Positions 16,979 to 25,609 of a stretch of DNA of 64,000 bases are shown here, piece by piece. The notes below the pieces were generated by a model. It was given only the letters and a program-made list of their open reading frames with translations. It was not told the origin of the DNA and made no database searches. The position numbers were made by a program, and so were the translations under genes. Origin of the DNA: Winogradskyella sp. (GTDB lineage: Bacteria > Bacteroidota > Bacteroidia > Flavobacteriales > Flavobacteriaceae); the NCBI RefSeq assembly GCF_003712105.1, contig NZ_RHLG01000001.1:372001-436000 (forward strand), in the 5' to 3' direction. How positions within the stretch are numbered: the first letter of the stretch is position 1; the number at the start of each line of letters is the position of its first letter.

Positions 16979-17608
16979 TTATAGCATATTAACTTTTCCT
17001 GTCGAAAGGCTGTATACGCCACCAACAATTTTTATTTCACCGTTATCCTCCATTTCTTGTAAAATTTGACTTCTTTCACGGATACGGTCTATAGTTAATC
17101 TCACATTATTCTCTACTGTTTTTGCCACAAATGCTTTGTTAGATGAGTTTGCCTCACCTTCAACTTCAATAGCCGATTTTTCTACGGCAGGCATTATCTT
17201 GGATAACATATCAGTAATGTTACCAAGCTCAACGCCATCACAAGCAGCTTTTACAGCACCACAGCTTTCATGTCCTAAAACCAGAATTAATTTACTTCCT
17301 GCAACATTGCAAGAGTATTCTAAGCTTCCTAAGATATCAACGTTTTCAAAGTTACCTGCAACTCTGGCCACAAAAATATCTCCAATGGCCTGGTCCAAAA
17401 CAGTTTCTACTGGAACTCGCGAATCTATGCAAGACAAAACTACTGCCTTTGGGAATTGTCCTCCAGTAGTTTGGTTCACCAATGCGGCATTATCTGCACC
17501 TTCAAGATTGTTATTTACAAATCTTTGATTTCCATCTAATAAATCTTGCAACACACTATCTGGAGTTAGTGCATCTTGCATATCTTTTGTTATTGCTATT
17601 GTTTTCAT
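16979..17608 (-). CDS. Beta-class carbonic anhydrase
   Basis: A 209-residue beta-carbonic anhydrase interconverting CO2 and bicarbonate. Zinc ligands are Cys60, His113 and Cys116 (SCIDSRVP and GHESCGAVK), and the Asp62-Arg64 dyad that gates the active site is present. No signal peptide, so cytoplasmic. It lies 20 bases downstream of a SulP transporter on the same strand, probably in one operon. SulP/beta-CA pairing is a known arrangement for bicarbonate uptake (BicA-like) and supports that role for both, though SulP proteins can also carry sulphate. Confidence 0.95.
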   Translation of the reverse strand: MKTIAITKDMQDALTPDSVLQDLLDGNQRFVNNNLEGADNAALVNQTTGGQFPKAVVLSCIDSRVPVETVLDQAIGDIFVARVAGNFENVDILGSLEYSCNVAGSKLILVLGHESCGAVKAACDGVELGNITDMLSKIMPAVEKSAIEVEGEANSSNKAFVAKTVENNVRLTIDRIRERSQILQEMEDNGEIKIVGGVYSLSTGKVNML

Positions 17609-17628
17609 ATGTATCTTATATTTTTAAA

Positions 17629-19218
17629 CTATTCTGTTAATTTTTTTAGTTTGAAAAACTCTATAAAACTATCTGGATTTTCAACTATACCTCGTTCAGA
17701 AATCAATTTTATAGTGACATTTCGTTCTTTGGCCTTTGTTGCAAAATCTTCTAAAATTTCTATAATATCACTATCAAGATATCTTGTTTTTCTTACATCT
17801 AATTCTAGGTAAGAATTTTCAGGTAAACTGTCTAATTCTTTTAATATCGCGCCTTTGTTAAAAAATGTTACTTCCTCTGCCAAAGTCATTTTTATTTTAC
17901 CATCATCAACATCTTGACCTTCTTTATGTAGGAAATGTGAGTTTTTAAAACTCTTATATAACACAATGAATATACCTACCGCAAGGCCCATTCCAATACC
18001 TTTTAGTAAGTCTAAGAAGACAATACCAAGTACAGTAATAATAAATGGAACAAACTGTGTCCAACCACCATTATACATAGCTTTAAATGTTGAAGGCTTG
18101 GCTAACTTATAACCAACAATGAATAATATTGCCGCTAAAACAGATAATGGTATTAGATTTAGAACTGTTGGTATTGTAATTATAGATATCAAAAGGAAAA
18201 ACCCATGAATAATTGCACTTGCTTTTGATCGTCCTCCAGATTGAATATTTGCAGAACTACGCACAATTACTTGGGTTACTGGTAATCCTCCGATTAAACC
18301 CGATACAATATTACCTGAGCCTTGAGCAAATAATTCTCTGTTTGTAGGCGTAACATTTTTATGTGGATCTAATTTATCAGTGGCCTCTACACACAATAGC
18401 GTTTCTAATGATGCCACCAAACCAATAGTAAAGGCTGCAATTAAAACTTGAGGATTTGTGATTGCCGAAAAATTAGGGAATGTAAGCAGGTCCTTTAAAC
18501 CTGATAAATCTTCTGGCACAGGCACAGCAACCAAGTGATCTTTTGTAAGCTGTAAATTAGTGTCTTTAGTTAATAAATAGAACACTATCCCTACAACAAC
18601 CGCAACTAAAGGGCCTTGAATAAGCTGAAATATTTTGGACTTCTTAGTTAATACATTACTCCATAATAAGAGTATAGCCATACCAACTAATGCAATAATT
18701 GTAGCTCCATAATCAAAATTACCGCTTATAAGCGCATTAATTACATTCAATAATTCTGTTAGAGTGTTTTCTCCATCAACTTGCAAAAATGCAAAATCAC
18801 CTTCAGGATTTTTATCTATTCCAAAAAAGTAAGGAATTTCTTTGAGAATAATTACTACACCAATACCCGTAAGCATTCCTTTAATTACTGATGAAGGAAA
18901 ATAATAGCCAATAATTCCTAATTTAAATACTCCAAATAGTATTTGTAATACACCACCTAATACAACGGCTACAAGAAAATTTTCATATCCAAGAGTTCCA
19001 ATAGCTGTCGCTACAATAACGGCTAATCCAGCCGCTGGACCACTCACACCTATTTTTGAACCAGAAGCGAAACCTACAACGATTCCACCAACAATACCTG
19101 CAATAAGACCCGTAATTGGTTCTGCTCCTGAGGCTACAGAAATACCTAAACATAGGGGTAAAGCAACGAAGAATACGACAATACTCGCAGGTATGTCATT
19201 TTTTAATGTTTTAAACAT
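17629..19218 (-). CDS. SulP family anion transporter with STAS domain
   Basis: A 529-residue inner-membrane transporter. The first 420 residues hold 10-12 transmembrane helices, beginning DIPASIVVFFVALPLCLGISVASG (SulP signature in helix 1), with FASGSKIGVSGPAAGL, and ETLLCVEATDKLDPHKNVTPTNRELFAQG. The C-terminal STAS domain spans about 440-529 (VTFFNKGAILKELDSLPENS; LDVRKTRYLDSDIIEILEDF). The downstream carbonic anhydrase suggests bicarbonate (with Na+ or H+) as substrate. Upstream, two inverted repeats lie in the 95-base gap, candidates for regulation by a CO2- or pH-responsive factor. Confidence 0.9.
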   Translation of the reverse strand: MFKTLKNDIPASIVVFFVALPLCLGISVASGAEPITGLIAGIVGGIVVGFASGSKIGVSGPAAGLAVIVATAIGTLGYENFLVAVVLGGVLQILFGVFKLGIIGYYFPSSVIKGMLTGIGVVIILKEIPYFFGIDKNPEGDFAFLQVDGENTLTELLNVINALISGNFDYGATIIALVGMAILLLWSNVLTKKSKIFQLIQGPLVAVVVGIVFYLLTKDTNLQLTKDHLVAVPVPEDLSGLKDLLTFPNFSAITNPQVLIAAFTIGLVASLETLLCVEATDKLDPHKNVTPTNRELFAQGSGNIVSGLIGGLPVTQVIVRSSANIQSGGRSKASAIIHGFFLLISIITIPTVLNLIPLSVLAAILFIVGYKLAKPSTFKAMYNGGWTQFVPFIITVLGIVFLDLLKGIGMGLAVGIFIVLYKSFKNSHFLHKEGQDVDDGKIKMTLAEEVTFFNKGAILKELDSLPENSYLELDVRKTRYLDSDIIEILEDFATKAKERNVTIKLISERGIVENPDSFIEFFKLKKLTE

Positions 19219-19234
19219 ATATATATTTTAAAGT

Positions 19235-19286
19235 TTTAGATAAAAATCTAAATGAGTTAATTAGAGTTTAACCAAATAATTTGGTT
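19235..19286 (-). promoter_or_regulatory. Two inverted repeats upstream of the sulP-carbonic anhydrase operon
   Basis: Element 1: TTTAGAT (19235-19241), AAAA, ATCTAAA (19246-19252). Element 2: AACCAAAT (19270-19277), A, ATTTGGTT (19279-19286), a 17-base near-perfect palindrome. Both sit 17-68 bases before the sulP ATG, in the gap to the preceding same-strand gene. Element 2 looks like a dimeric repressor or activator site. No regulator is encoded next to it. Confidence 0.45.
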
Positions 19287-19313
19287 GTTTTGATTAGTTA
19301 ATCTGAAGAATTA

Positions 19314-19607
19314 TTAACTAAAATCTGGTGGAGGAAAAATAAGATTCAATTCAGGCTTTGAGTAATTTTTAAATGTATAACTGTCGATATTAGAATTGAA
19401 TGTTTTTACAATGACTTTTTCAGCATCAACCGATGAAGTTTCAAATAATAACTTTAAATTTTCTGTTTCTTCTTCCTCATTTTCACCAAAGAAAAACGTA
19501 ACATCTACGTTATCATCAACAGACAAAATTACTGCTGGTGCAGTAACAATAATCATAAACAAAATCGCAAATATCATTGCGCCTTTATGTCTGAAATCTG
19601 GATTCAT
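19314..19607 (-). CDS. Small hypothetical membrane protein at the end of the Bat operon
   Basis: A 97-residue protein with one N-terminal helix (GAMIFAILFMIIVTAPAVILSV, residues 9-30) and an acidic tail (FFFGENEEEETENLKLLFETSS), ending PELNLIFPPPDFS. Topology suggests a single-pass inner-membrane protein with the tail outside. It follows batE by 39 bases on the same strand and is likely transcribed with it. Not recognised as a named family; its position suggests an accessory of the Bat complex, which is inference only. Confidence 0.6.
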   Translation of the reverse strand: MNPDFRHKGAMIFAILFMIIVTAPAVILSVDDNVDVTFFFGENEEEETENLKLLFETSSVDAEKVIVKTFNSNIDSYTFKNYSKPELNLIFPPPDFS

Positions 19608-19646
19608 CGAAACTAAGATAACATTTAATGATGAACTTGAATAAAT

Positions 19647-20408
19647 TTATTTAGAAAGTTTAAGTAATCGAATATCTTCTGAAGGAATCCAACCCGCAGT
19701 TTTATCTGATATTTCTATCTTATACCAATCATTATATTCTTCTAATACCTGAAGTTTAGTGCCTTCGTGTAACCTAAATAATTCCTCGCTCGTTTTGTTT
19801 GGATCTGCTTTAACTCTACTTTCTTGAGCAAACACTATAGCAGGATTGTCTTTGTTTTCAAAACTTCGTTTTTGAAATGCCATCAGCAATGCAAAAAGGG
19901 ACAAAAACAAGCCTAAAAAACTAAGCACAAAAGCAATTCGCTTTTGTGATGTGCCATATGCAAAATGATAAAATAAAAAGAGAAGCACAAATCCAAAGAC
20001 ACTTCCAATTGCAAGTATGGACCAAGTATCGGCAGAAAACGTATTTATAATATTCTTGAAAATTCTAGAAAAACCAACTTCTGGGACATTATCTATCGCA
20101 TCGATTGTCATGTTTTGAGCAAAACCTAAGTTGTTTTTAATATCCTTATCATCTGGGCTTAACTGCAAAGCCTTCTCGTAGTAATATATAGTTGGCGCCA
20201 CATTATTTAACTTATAATGGGCATTTGCCAAATTATAATATAATGCTGCTGAATGCTCATCTGAATCTAGGATGGTTTCATACACAGTTATAGCTTCAGC
20301 GTACTTTCCTTGATTATAAAGTTCATTCCCCTGCCTGAAAGACGTGTCGTTTTGGGCAATCGTAAAACTACCTAGACAACATAATATTAAAACAAAAAAT
20401 ATGCGCAT
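19647..20408 (-). CDS. batE: BatE: TPR and SH3-domain membrane protein
   Basis: A 253-residue protein. Signal peptide 1-18 (FVLILCCLGSFTIAQ), TPR repeats about 22-100 (GNELYNQGKYAEAITVYETIL; ALYYNLANAHYKLNNVAPTIYYYEKAL), two transmembrane segments (about 132-155 and 160-180) and a C-terminal bacterial SH3 domain (RLHEGTKLQVLEEYNDWYKIEI; TAGWIPSEDI). It is the last gene of the Bat (Bacteroides aerotolerance) set, one base after batD. The Bat proteins are thought to form an envelope complex with MoxR; the exact role is not known. TPR plus SH3 points to protein and cell-wall contacts in the periplasm. Confidence 0.85.
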   Translation of the reverse strand: MRIFFVLILCCLGSFTIAQNDTSFRQGNELYNQGKYAEAITVYETILDSDEHSAALYYNLANAHYKLNNVAPTIYYYEKALQLSPDDKDIKNNLGFAQNMTIDAIDNVPEVGFSRIFKNIINTFSADTWSILAIGSVFGFVLLFLFYHFAYGTSQKRIAFVLSFLGLFLSLFALLMAFQKRSFENKDNPAIVFAQESRVKADPNKTSEELFRLHEGTKLQVLEEYNDWYKIEISDKTAGWIPSEDIRLLKLSK

Positions 20409-20409
20409 C

Positions 20410-22179
20410 CTATCTTATCTGTTTATCTATTTCTCCAATGGTTTTTACGGATTTGTCATAATCGTTTTGCATTGTTACCTGTGCAATAGGAGTGTAGCGT
20501 GCTAATTCGCAATTTTCTAAAATAGAAATAAACTCGCTAACAGTTGATGCTTCAACACTTCGTTCTACTAATAAATCTTTGATAGTATCTTTATTAAACT
20601 CACTTGTTTCGATCTGCAACTTTGCCTTAAGATAATTATGGAACGCTTTTTCTAAAGCAATATAAAATGCTTCTTTCTGACCTAGTGTTTTCTTTGCTTC
20701 ACTCAAATACTTTTTGGCCATTTTATCTGCCTTACGTCTTCGATTTCCTGCAACGTCTGCATTTCGTCTTTCTCTATCTCTTCGGAGAAAAATGGCTAAA
20801 GGTATTCCTAAAAATGGCGTTAATAATAAAGACCAAAACATTTTAGATTTAAAAAACGGTTCTTCTTTTTTTGGTAACCAATTAGAACTTGTTTTTATAA
20901 ATGCAAATGTATTTGTATTGGCATCAACCGTTTGTTTTACTACAGCAGAACTCGAATCTGGTTCTGCACTAACAGAAGAAGGTCCATTAACGACATCAAT
21001 TACAATTTCATCCGAGGTTAATCTTTTATAGGTTTTTGATTTTACATCAAAATAAGAGAAGGATATTTCAGGTAATGGGTATTTACCTTTGTATTGCGGT
21101 ACCATTGTATATAAGTCCGAAATGCGTCCTTGCATTCCTCCTAAATTGGTTCTTACATTTTCCTTATGTTCTGGCTCATAAACCTCTAATGAACTAGGTA
21201 CAGTTAGTTTAGGTAATTCAAACAACTTGAGGTTTCCTTTTCCTGAAACTTCTATTTTTGCTTGAAGCGATTCACCAGCATCTAAGCTTATTTTCGAGGT
21301 AGTAACTTTAAAATCAAAATTACCAACAGCGCCATTAAAATCAGTTGGTTTACCTTCTTCGGGTAATGGCTTTACGTTAATTGTTCTACTGCCAGAGCTA
21401 ACACTTTGTGGTACTTTTCTAACAATTCTATTTCCAAAAATATCGTATCGACTAGTTGGTACTTCAACATTTAAATCTAAAACATAAGACTCTAAATTAA
21501 GCTTACCGGTTTTTTGTGGATATAGAACTACTTTCTTTAGAACAACATATCTATAATCTTCGCCTTTGAAAGTTCCGTTTTCTGGTCTAAAGGCAGTGAC
21601 CTCTATATTCTGATTCCAAAAATCTTTGTATTGTGGAGTTTGCTTATCACCAACAATACTTGCTGCAATCTCTGGAGCAACATACAATTTATAAACAACA
21701 GTAATAGCCTCATTTAAGTAAGGTTTAGAATTAGAAACCTCAGCGATAAGATGTATTTTTTCTGAAGCAATGTAAGAAGGATCGTTCGGGTTTTTAGGCT
21801 TCTCAATAGCTTTTGTGACTTTTACAGTAACAGGAAACGTTTTATAAATTTCTCCGTCAATTTCAATTTGCGCTTGCTTTATGGTAAAACTTCCTTGCTT
21901 ATTGGGAGCTAAAAAGTAGCTGTAGGTTTTGGTATATGAACGTTTACCATTTACCCAATAGTTACTTACAGAGGTGTTAGGACCGCCAACGACGGTAAAA
22001 TCCTTAAAACTAGGTGGTACAAAATTGTCACCATCCTTGTTCATTTCAAAGTCAATTCTTAGACGTTCGTTTACACCAAGCTTAGTTTTACTCAACTTAG
22101 CCTCAAACTTAACCTGTGACATTGATGTAACAGATACAAGTGAAAGAATTACTATAAATATGCCTTTTCTCAATCCCAT
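20410..22179 (-). CDS. batD: BatD: oxygen-tolerance family periplasmic protein
   Basis: A 589-residue protein. A signal peptide at 1-22 (GLRKGIFIVILSLVSVTSMSQ) is followed by a long beta-sandwich region (about 23-400) with repeated Ig-like units (LGVNERLRIDFEMNKDGDNFVPPSFKDF; SLDAGESLQAKIEVSGKGNLKLFELPKL), one transmembrane helix (about 445-463) and a helical cytoplasmic tail. The layout matches BatD. An upstream TTG (22200) would extend it by seven residues; the ATG at 22179 avoids overlap with batC and gives a proper signal peptide. The protein probably presents its Ig-like domains in the periplasm to the VWA proteins BatA and BatB. Confidence 0.87.
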   Translation of the reverse strand: MGLRKGIFIVILSLVSVTSMSQVKFEAKLSKTKLGVNERLRIDFEMNKDGDNFVPPSFKDFTVVGGPNTSVSNYWVNGKRSYTKTYSYFLAPNKQGSFTIKQAQIEIDGEIYKTFPVTVKVTKAIEKPKNPNDPSYIASEKIHLIAEVSNSKPYLNEAITVVYKLYVAPEIAASIVGDKQTPQYKDFWNQNIEVTAFRPENGTFKGEDYRYVVLKKVVLYPQKTGKLNLESYVLDLNVEVPTSRYDIFGNRIVRKVPQSVSSGSRTINVKPLPEEGKPTDFNGAVGNFDFKVTTSKISLDAGESLQAKIEVSGKGNLKLFELPKLTVPSSLEVYEPEHKENVRTNLGGMQGRISDLYTMVPQYKGKYPLPEISFSYFDVKSKTYKRLTSDEIVIDVVNGPSSVSAEPDSSSAVVKQTVDANTNTFAFIKTSSNWLPKKEEPFFKSKMFWSLLLTPFLGIPLAIFLRRDRERRNADVAGNRRRKADKMAKKYLSEAKKTLGQKEAFYIALEKAFHNYLKAKLQIETSEFNKDTIKDLLVERSVEASTVSEFISILENCELARYTPIAQVTMQNDYDKSVKTIGEIDKQIR

Positions 22180-22193
22180 TAGAAATAAAAAGA

Positions 22194-23024
22194 TTACCAA
22201 TCTTTTTCAGTTCTTACTTTAGCGCCTTTTTGCTTTTTAGCATTAATTTTTTCTTGAACCTTTTGCTCTTGATTGTTCATGGCTTCAAGAATATTTTTTA
22301 TTTGTTGTGGAGACATTTTTCCAGGTTGTGGTTTTTGCTTTTGCTTCTGCTTGTCTTTTTCACCATTACCTTTATCGTTTTTATCATCTTTAGGCTTACC
22401 GTCTTCATCTTTTTGGTCATCGCCTTTTTTCTTATCCTTGTCGCCTTCTTCGTCTTTTTTATCTTTTTCTTCGTCTCCTTCGTCTTTCTTTTTATCTTTT
22501 TCCTTTTGATCTTCTTTTTTATCGTCTTTCTTTTCATCTTCACCACCGCCATCTTGATCTTGCTGCTCTGCACAATCTTTAGCTAGCGCAAAATTGTAAC
22601 GTGTTTCTTCGTCATTTGGATTGTTTCTTAACGCGTTTTTAAAAGCCTCAACTGCTTCTTTACACTTTTTGTTTTGCATTAAAATATTACCAATATTATG
22701 ATATGCTTTGTGTCTTTCAGTCTTTGTAGTGGCATTTTTTGCAGCTTCTTGACTTCGGAATAATGCCTCATTAAAATTCCCTTTTTTATAGTAAGAATGT
22801 GCAAGATTATAAGTGCCCGCTACACTTTTCTCTTTTTGTGATATGGCTTTACGGTATTCCATTTCGGCAGAAACAAACTCCTCCTTATCAATAAGTTCAT
22901 TTGCTTCGTAAATAAAGTCATTTGCCTTACGCTCTGCTTTTTGTCTTTCCTTTTCAAAATTCTGTGAAAAAGAAGAAGCGCCTACAAATAGACATATCAT
23001 AATTACAATGTAACGTTTCATCAT
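22194..23024 (-). CDS. batC: BatC: TPR protein with highly charged C-terminal half
   Basis: A 276-residue secreted or membrane-facing protein. Signal peptide 1-20 (IVIMICLFVGASSFSQ). TPR repeats cover about 28-145 (AEMEYRKAISQKEKSVAGTYNLAHSYYKKG; HNIGNILMQNKKCKEAVEAFKNAL). Residues 150-230 are almost entirely Lys, Asp, Glu and Gly (KKDDKKEDQKEKDKKKDEGD), a likely disordered segment, then SPQQIKNILEAMNNQEQKVQ. The batB-to-batC gap holds an extra gene at 23032. Two adjacent ATG codons make the start uncertain by one residue. The low-complexity tract produces spurious open frames on all strands. Confidence 0.83.
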   Translation of the reverse strand: MMKRYIVIMICLFVGASSFSQNFEKERQKAERKANDFIYEANELIDKEEFVSAEMEYRKAISQKEKSVAGTYNLAHSYYKKGNFNEALFRSQEAAKNATTKTERHKAYHNIGNILMQNKKCKEAVEAFKNALRNNPNDEETRYNFALAKDCAEQQDQDGGGEDEKKDDKKEDQKEKDKKKDEGDEEKDKKDEEGDKDKKKGDDQKDEDGKPKDDKNDKGNGEKDKQKQKQKPQPGKMSPQQIKNILEAMNNQEQKVQEKINAKKQKGAKVRTEKDW

Positions 23025-23031
23025 TAATCCC

Positions 23032-23529
23032 TTATTCTTTTAATTTAAAAGTCGTCTGTAAATATACAGCTTCCCATTTATTACCATTATAGCTTCCTAC
23101 GGTATACTTATATGTTGCATCATCAATATATTCCCAACAATCTGTAACTATGGATTCTCCATATTTATATTGGTAATACAAATCCCTATCTTTAACTTCT
23201 ACAGTGCCACTAGTTAAACCTCCAAACACATCAAATTCCCAAAATTCTATTTTTTTCTCTTTGGCATTATACTTTCTTATACCGTGGTTTCTGTCACCAT
23301 ATTCAGTCTGTGACTCATTAGTAAATCCTTTAGATTTGGCAATGACAATAGACTTATCTAAGTCGTAACTGTAGGTTACTTCTTGTTTAAACTTATTTCC
23401 ACTAGACCATGATCCATTAGCTTCCCATGTTTTATCTACCAAATGATCAAATGCTTCTAACTCATTATTTTGGGCAAAGGCTAGAGCAGATAAAAAGTAA
23501 ACTAATAATGGTACAATTTTGAAATTCAT
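23032..23529 (-). CDS. Small secreted protein inserted in the Bat operon
   Basis: A 165-residue protein with a signal peptide (MNFKIVPLLVYFLSALAFAQ) and a beta-rich domain (WEANGSWSSGNKFKQEVTYSY; YGDRNHGIRKYNAKEKKIEFWEFD), similar in pattern to DUF1579-like proteins that measure a change relative to a blank. It sits between batB and batC, only 7 bases before batC, and is not part of the canonical Bat set. It may be a lineage-specific addition or a passenger. Function unknown. Confidence 0.65.
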   Translation of the reverse strand: MNFKIVPLLVYFLSALAFAQNNELEAFDHLVDKTWEANGSWSSGNKFKQEVTYSYDLDKSIVIAKSKGFTNESQTEYGDRNHGIRKYNAKEKKIEFWEFDVFGGLTSGTVEVKDRDLYYQYKYGESIVTDCWEYIDDATYKYTVGSYNGNKWEAVYLQTTFKLKE

Positions 23530-23574
23530 ATTTTAAAAATAATAAACCCTAAAGGACTTAGCGTTAAATAAAAT

Positions 23575-24612
23575 TTAAAACTGTTCATTGAACAAGTTCA
23601 GTTTTTTCAACCATTCGGTTTTTCGCTCTAGTAGAAATATGTCAATGGCTAAAAAGAAAATGCCAAAACCCAGAAACCATTGGAACTGGTCTTTAAAATC
23701 AGCGATTTGTTTAGATTCAAATTCTTTTTTGTCCATTTTCTCTAATAAATCTTTAATTGTATCTACCACTTTCGAGGTGCTAGAGCCATTGATATAAACA
23801 CCGTTAGCTTCCTCTGCTATTTCTTTTAATGTATCTTCATTTAGTTTTGTGATAACGGTTTCTCCTTTATTATCCTTCTTATAATTTAGTACAATGCCAT
23901 TACGCTTAATTGGTATTGGCCCTCCATTAGTTTTACCTACACCTATTGTAAAAATGCGTATACCTTGCTCATTGGCTTCTTCCGCTATTTCAGCGGCATC
24001 GCCCTCATGGTCTTCTCCATCAGAAATAATAACTAATATTCTGTTTGTTTGTTCCTCATCATCATAATAGGTTTTTGCAAGTTCAATAGCTTCACGGATT
24101 GCAGTACCTTGAGAGGTCATCATATCCGTATTCATGTTTTGCAAAAACATTTTTGATGCTGCATAATCTGTAGTAATCGGAAGTTGAGGAAATGCTTTCC
24201 CTGCATAAGCAATGATACCAACCCTATCACTTGCCAAATTATTAATGATTTGGGTAACTAGTTGTTTGGATTTTTCAATTCTATTTGGCGCAATATCTTC
24301 GGCTAGCATACTTTTAGAAACATCAACTGCAAATACAATATCTACACCTTGGCTTCTCACTGTTTCCATCTTTGTCCCAATTTTAGGGTTGACCAAGGCT
24401 AAGGATAAACAGGCAAAAGCTGCACATAGTATAAGTACTTTTAGTATACTTTTAAATAGCGACTGATTAGGGCTTAATCGTTTTAATAAAGCAGTATCTG
24501 CGAATTTTTTTTGGACAGATTTTTTCCATAATTGTACAGCAATGAACAATAGAATAATAACCGGAATAACCAGTAACATCCAAAACCATATTTTCTCGTC
24601 GAGTCTAAACAA
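23575..24612 (-). CDS. batB: BatB: VWA-domain membrane protein
   Basis: About 345 residues. Two N-terminal transmembrane helices (FWMLLVIPVIILLFIAVQLW; ILKVLILCAAFACLSLALV) are followed by a von Willebrand A domain with an intact MIDAS: DVSKS in IVFAVDVSKSMLAEDIAPNR, TSQGTAIREAIELA and ISDGEDHEGDAAE. A C-terminal helix (FQWFLGFGIFFLAIDIFLL) closes it. The start is uncertain. The TTG at 24612 gives FRLDEKIWFW and an 8-base overlap with batA, typical of translational coupling; the ATG at 24669 would overlap batA by 65 bases and adds an unlikely Cys/Trp-rich leader. Confidence 0.85.
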   Translation of the reverse strand: MFRLDEKIWFWMLLVIPVIILLFIAVQLWKKSVQKKFADTALLKRLSPNQSLFKSILKVLILCAAFACLSLALVNPKIGTKMETVRSQGVDIVFAVDVSKSMLAEDIAPNRIEKSKQLVTQIINNLASDRVGIIAYAGKAFPQLPITTDYAASKMFLQNMNTDMMTSQGTAIREAIELAKTYYDDEEQTNRILVIISDGEDHEGDAAEIAEEANEQGIRIFTIGVGKTNGGPIPIKRNGIVLNYKKDNKGETVITKLNEDTLKEIAEEANGVYINGSSTSKVVDTIKDLLEKMDKKEFESKQIADFKDQFQWFLGFGIFFLAIDIFLLERKTEWLKKLNLFNEQF

Positions 24613-25609
24613 AGCTTCTAAAAATTGTATGTCGTAAAATATATTCCAGCAATAACAATACCAATGCAAGAATTACAAATGGTCTATATTTTTCTTCGTA
24701 ATTGTAATATTTTCGTTCTTCTACTTCTGTAGTCTCTAGCTTATTAATTTCAGCATAGATTTCGGCTAGTTTCTTATTATTGGTTGCTCTAAAATATTTG
24801 CCTCCTGTTTTATCCGCAATTTCTTTTAAAAGTGCTTCATCAATTTCAACCTGTGCTCTTCCGTATCTGAATGTACCATTTGGTCTAATGGAAACAGGAG
24901 ATAATGCCATACCATTAGTTCCTAACCCAATAGTGTAGGTTTTAATGCCATATTCTACTGCTAGTTCGCTGGCTGTTTTTGGGTCAATAAACCCACCATT
25001 ATTAACTCCATCAGTTAAAAGAATAATAACCTTACTTTTTGCCTTACTATCTTTAAGTCGATTAACTGCGGTTGCCAATCCCATACCTATTGCAGTTCCT
25101 TGTTGAATAATAGTATTGTATTTTATATCTCTTAGAGAGCGCAATACAATATTTTTGTCACTAGTAATTGGTGTTTTCGTAAATGCTTCGCCCGCATATT
25201 CTACCAAACCAATACGATCATTAGGCCTACCGTTTATAAAATCTGCAGCAACTTTTTTTAGAGCTTCTAATCTGTCTGGTTTTAAATCCTTTGCTAACAT
25301 ACTTGCAGAAACATCTATCGCCATTACAATATCAATTCCTCGAGTAGTTTTGGTCTTTGTTGATATATCAACTGTTCTAGGTCTAGCAAGTGCAGTAATT
25401 AGCAATGCAAGGGCAATTAAACGAAACACAAATAACAAATGTTTAAGGTTTGTCCATATAGAACCTGATATTTTAAAGCCCTGAACAGAAGCCATTTTTA
25501 ATTCAGCTGTTTGCCGTTTATATTTAAAAATGTACCAAGCCAATGCTAAAGGTAGAACCAATAATAGCCAGAAAAATTCCTTATTTAAAAACTCTATGTT
25601 ATTCAGCAT
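24605..25609 (-). CDS. batA: BatA: VWA-domain membrane protein
   Basis: A 334-residue paralogue of BatB: two N-terminal helices (FFWLLLVLPLALAWYIF; LLFVFRLIALALLITALA), a VWA domain with MIDAS DVSAS (IVMAIDVSASMLAKDLKPDR), TIIQQGTAIGMGLATAV and LLTDGVNNGGFIDP, and a C-terminal helix (FVILALVLLLLEYIL). The VWA domains probably mediate metal-dependent contacts among Bat proteins and substrates of MoxR. It starts on the A of the preceding stop (TAATG), so translation is coupled to the BatD-like gene upstream. Confidence 0.88.
   Translation of the reverse strand: MLNNIEFLNKEFFWLLLVLPLALAWYIFKYKRQTAELKMASVQGFKISGSIWTNLKHLLFVFRLIALALLITALARPRTVDISTKTKTTRGIDIVMAIDVSASMLAKDLKPDRLEALKKVAADFINGRPNDRIGLVEYAGEAFTKTPITSDKNIVLRSLRDIKYNTIIQQGTAIGMGLATAVNRLKDSKAKSKVIILLTDGVNNGGFIDPKTASELAVEYGIKTYTIGLGTNGMALSPVSIRPNGTFRYGRAQVEIDEALLKEIADKTGGKYFRATNNKKLAEIYAEINKLETTEVEERKYYNYEEKYRPFVILALVLLLLEYILRHTIFRSFV

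Noticed and set aside
17136-17528. Plus-strand 130-codon open frame
   Set aside because: Lies entirely antisense to the carbonic anhydrase, whose zinc motifs are intact.
22230-22586. Several open frames on both strands (Phe/Ile-, Ser/Phe- and Lys-rich)
   Set aside because: All arise from the Lys/Asp/Glu-rich low-complexity tract of batC read in other frames.
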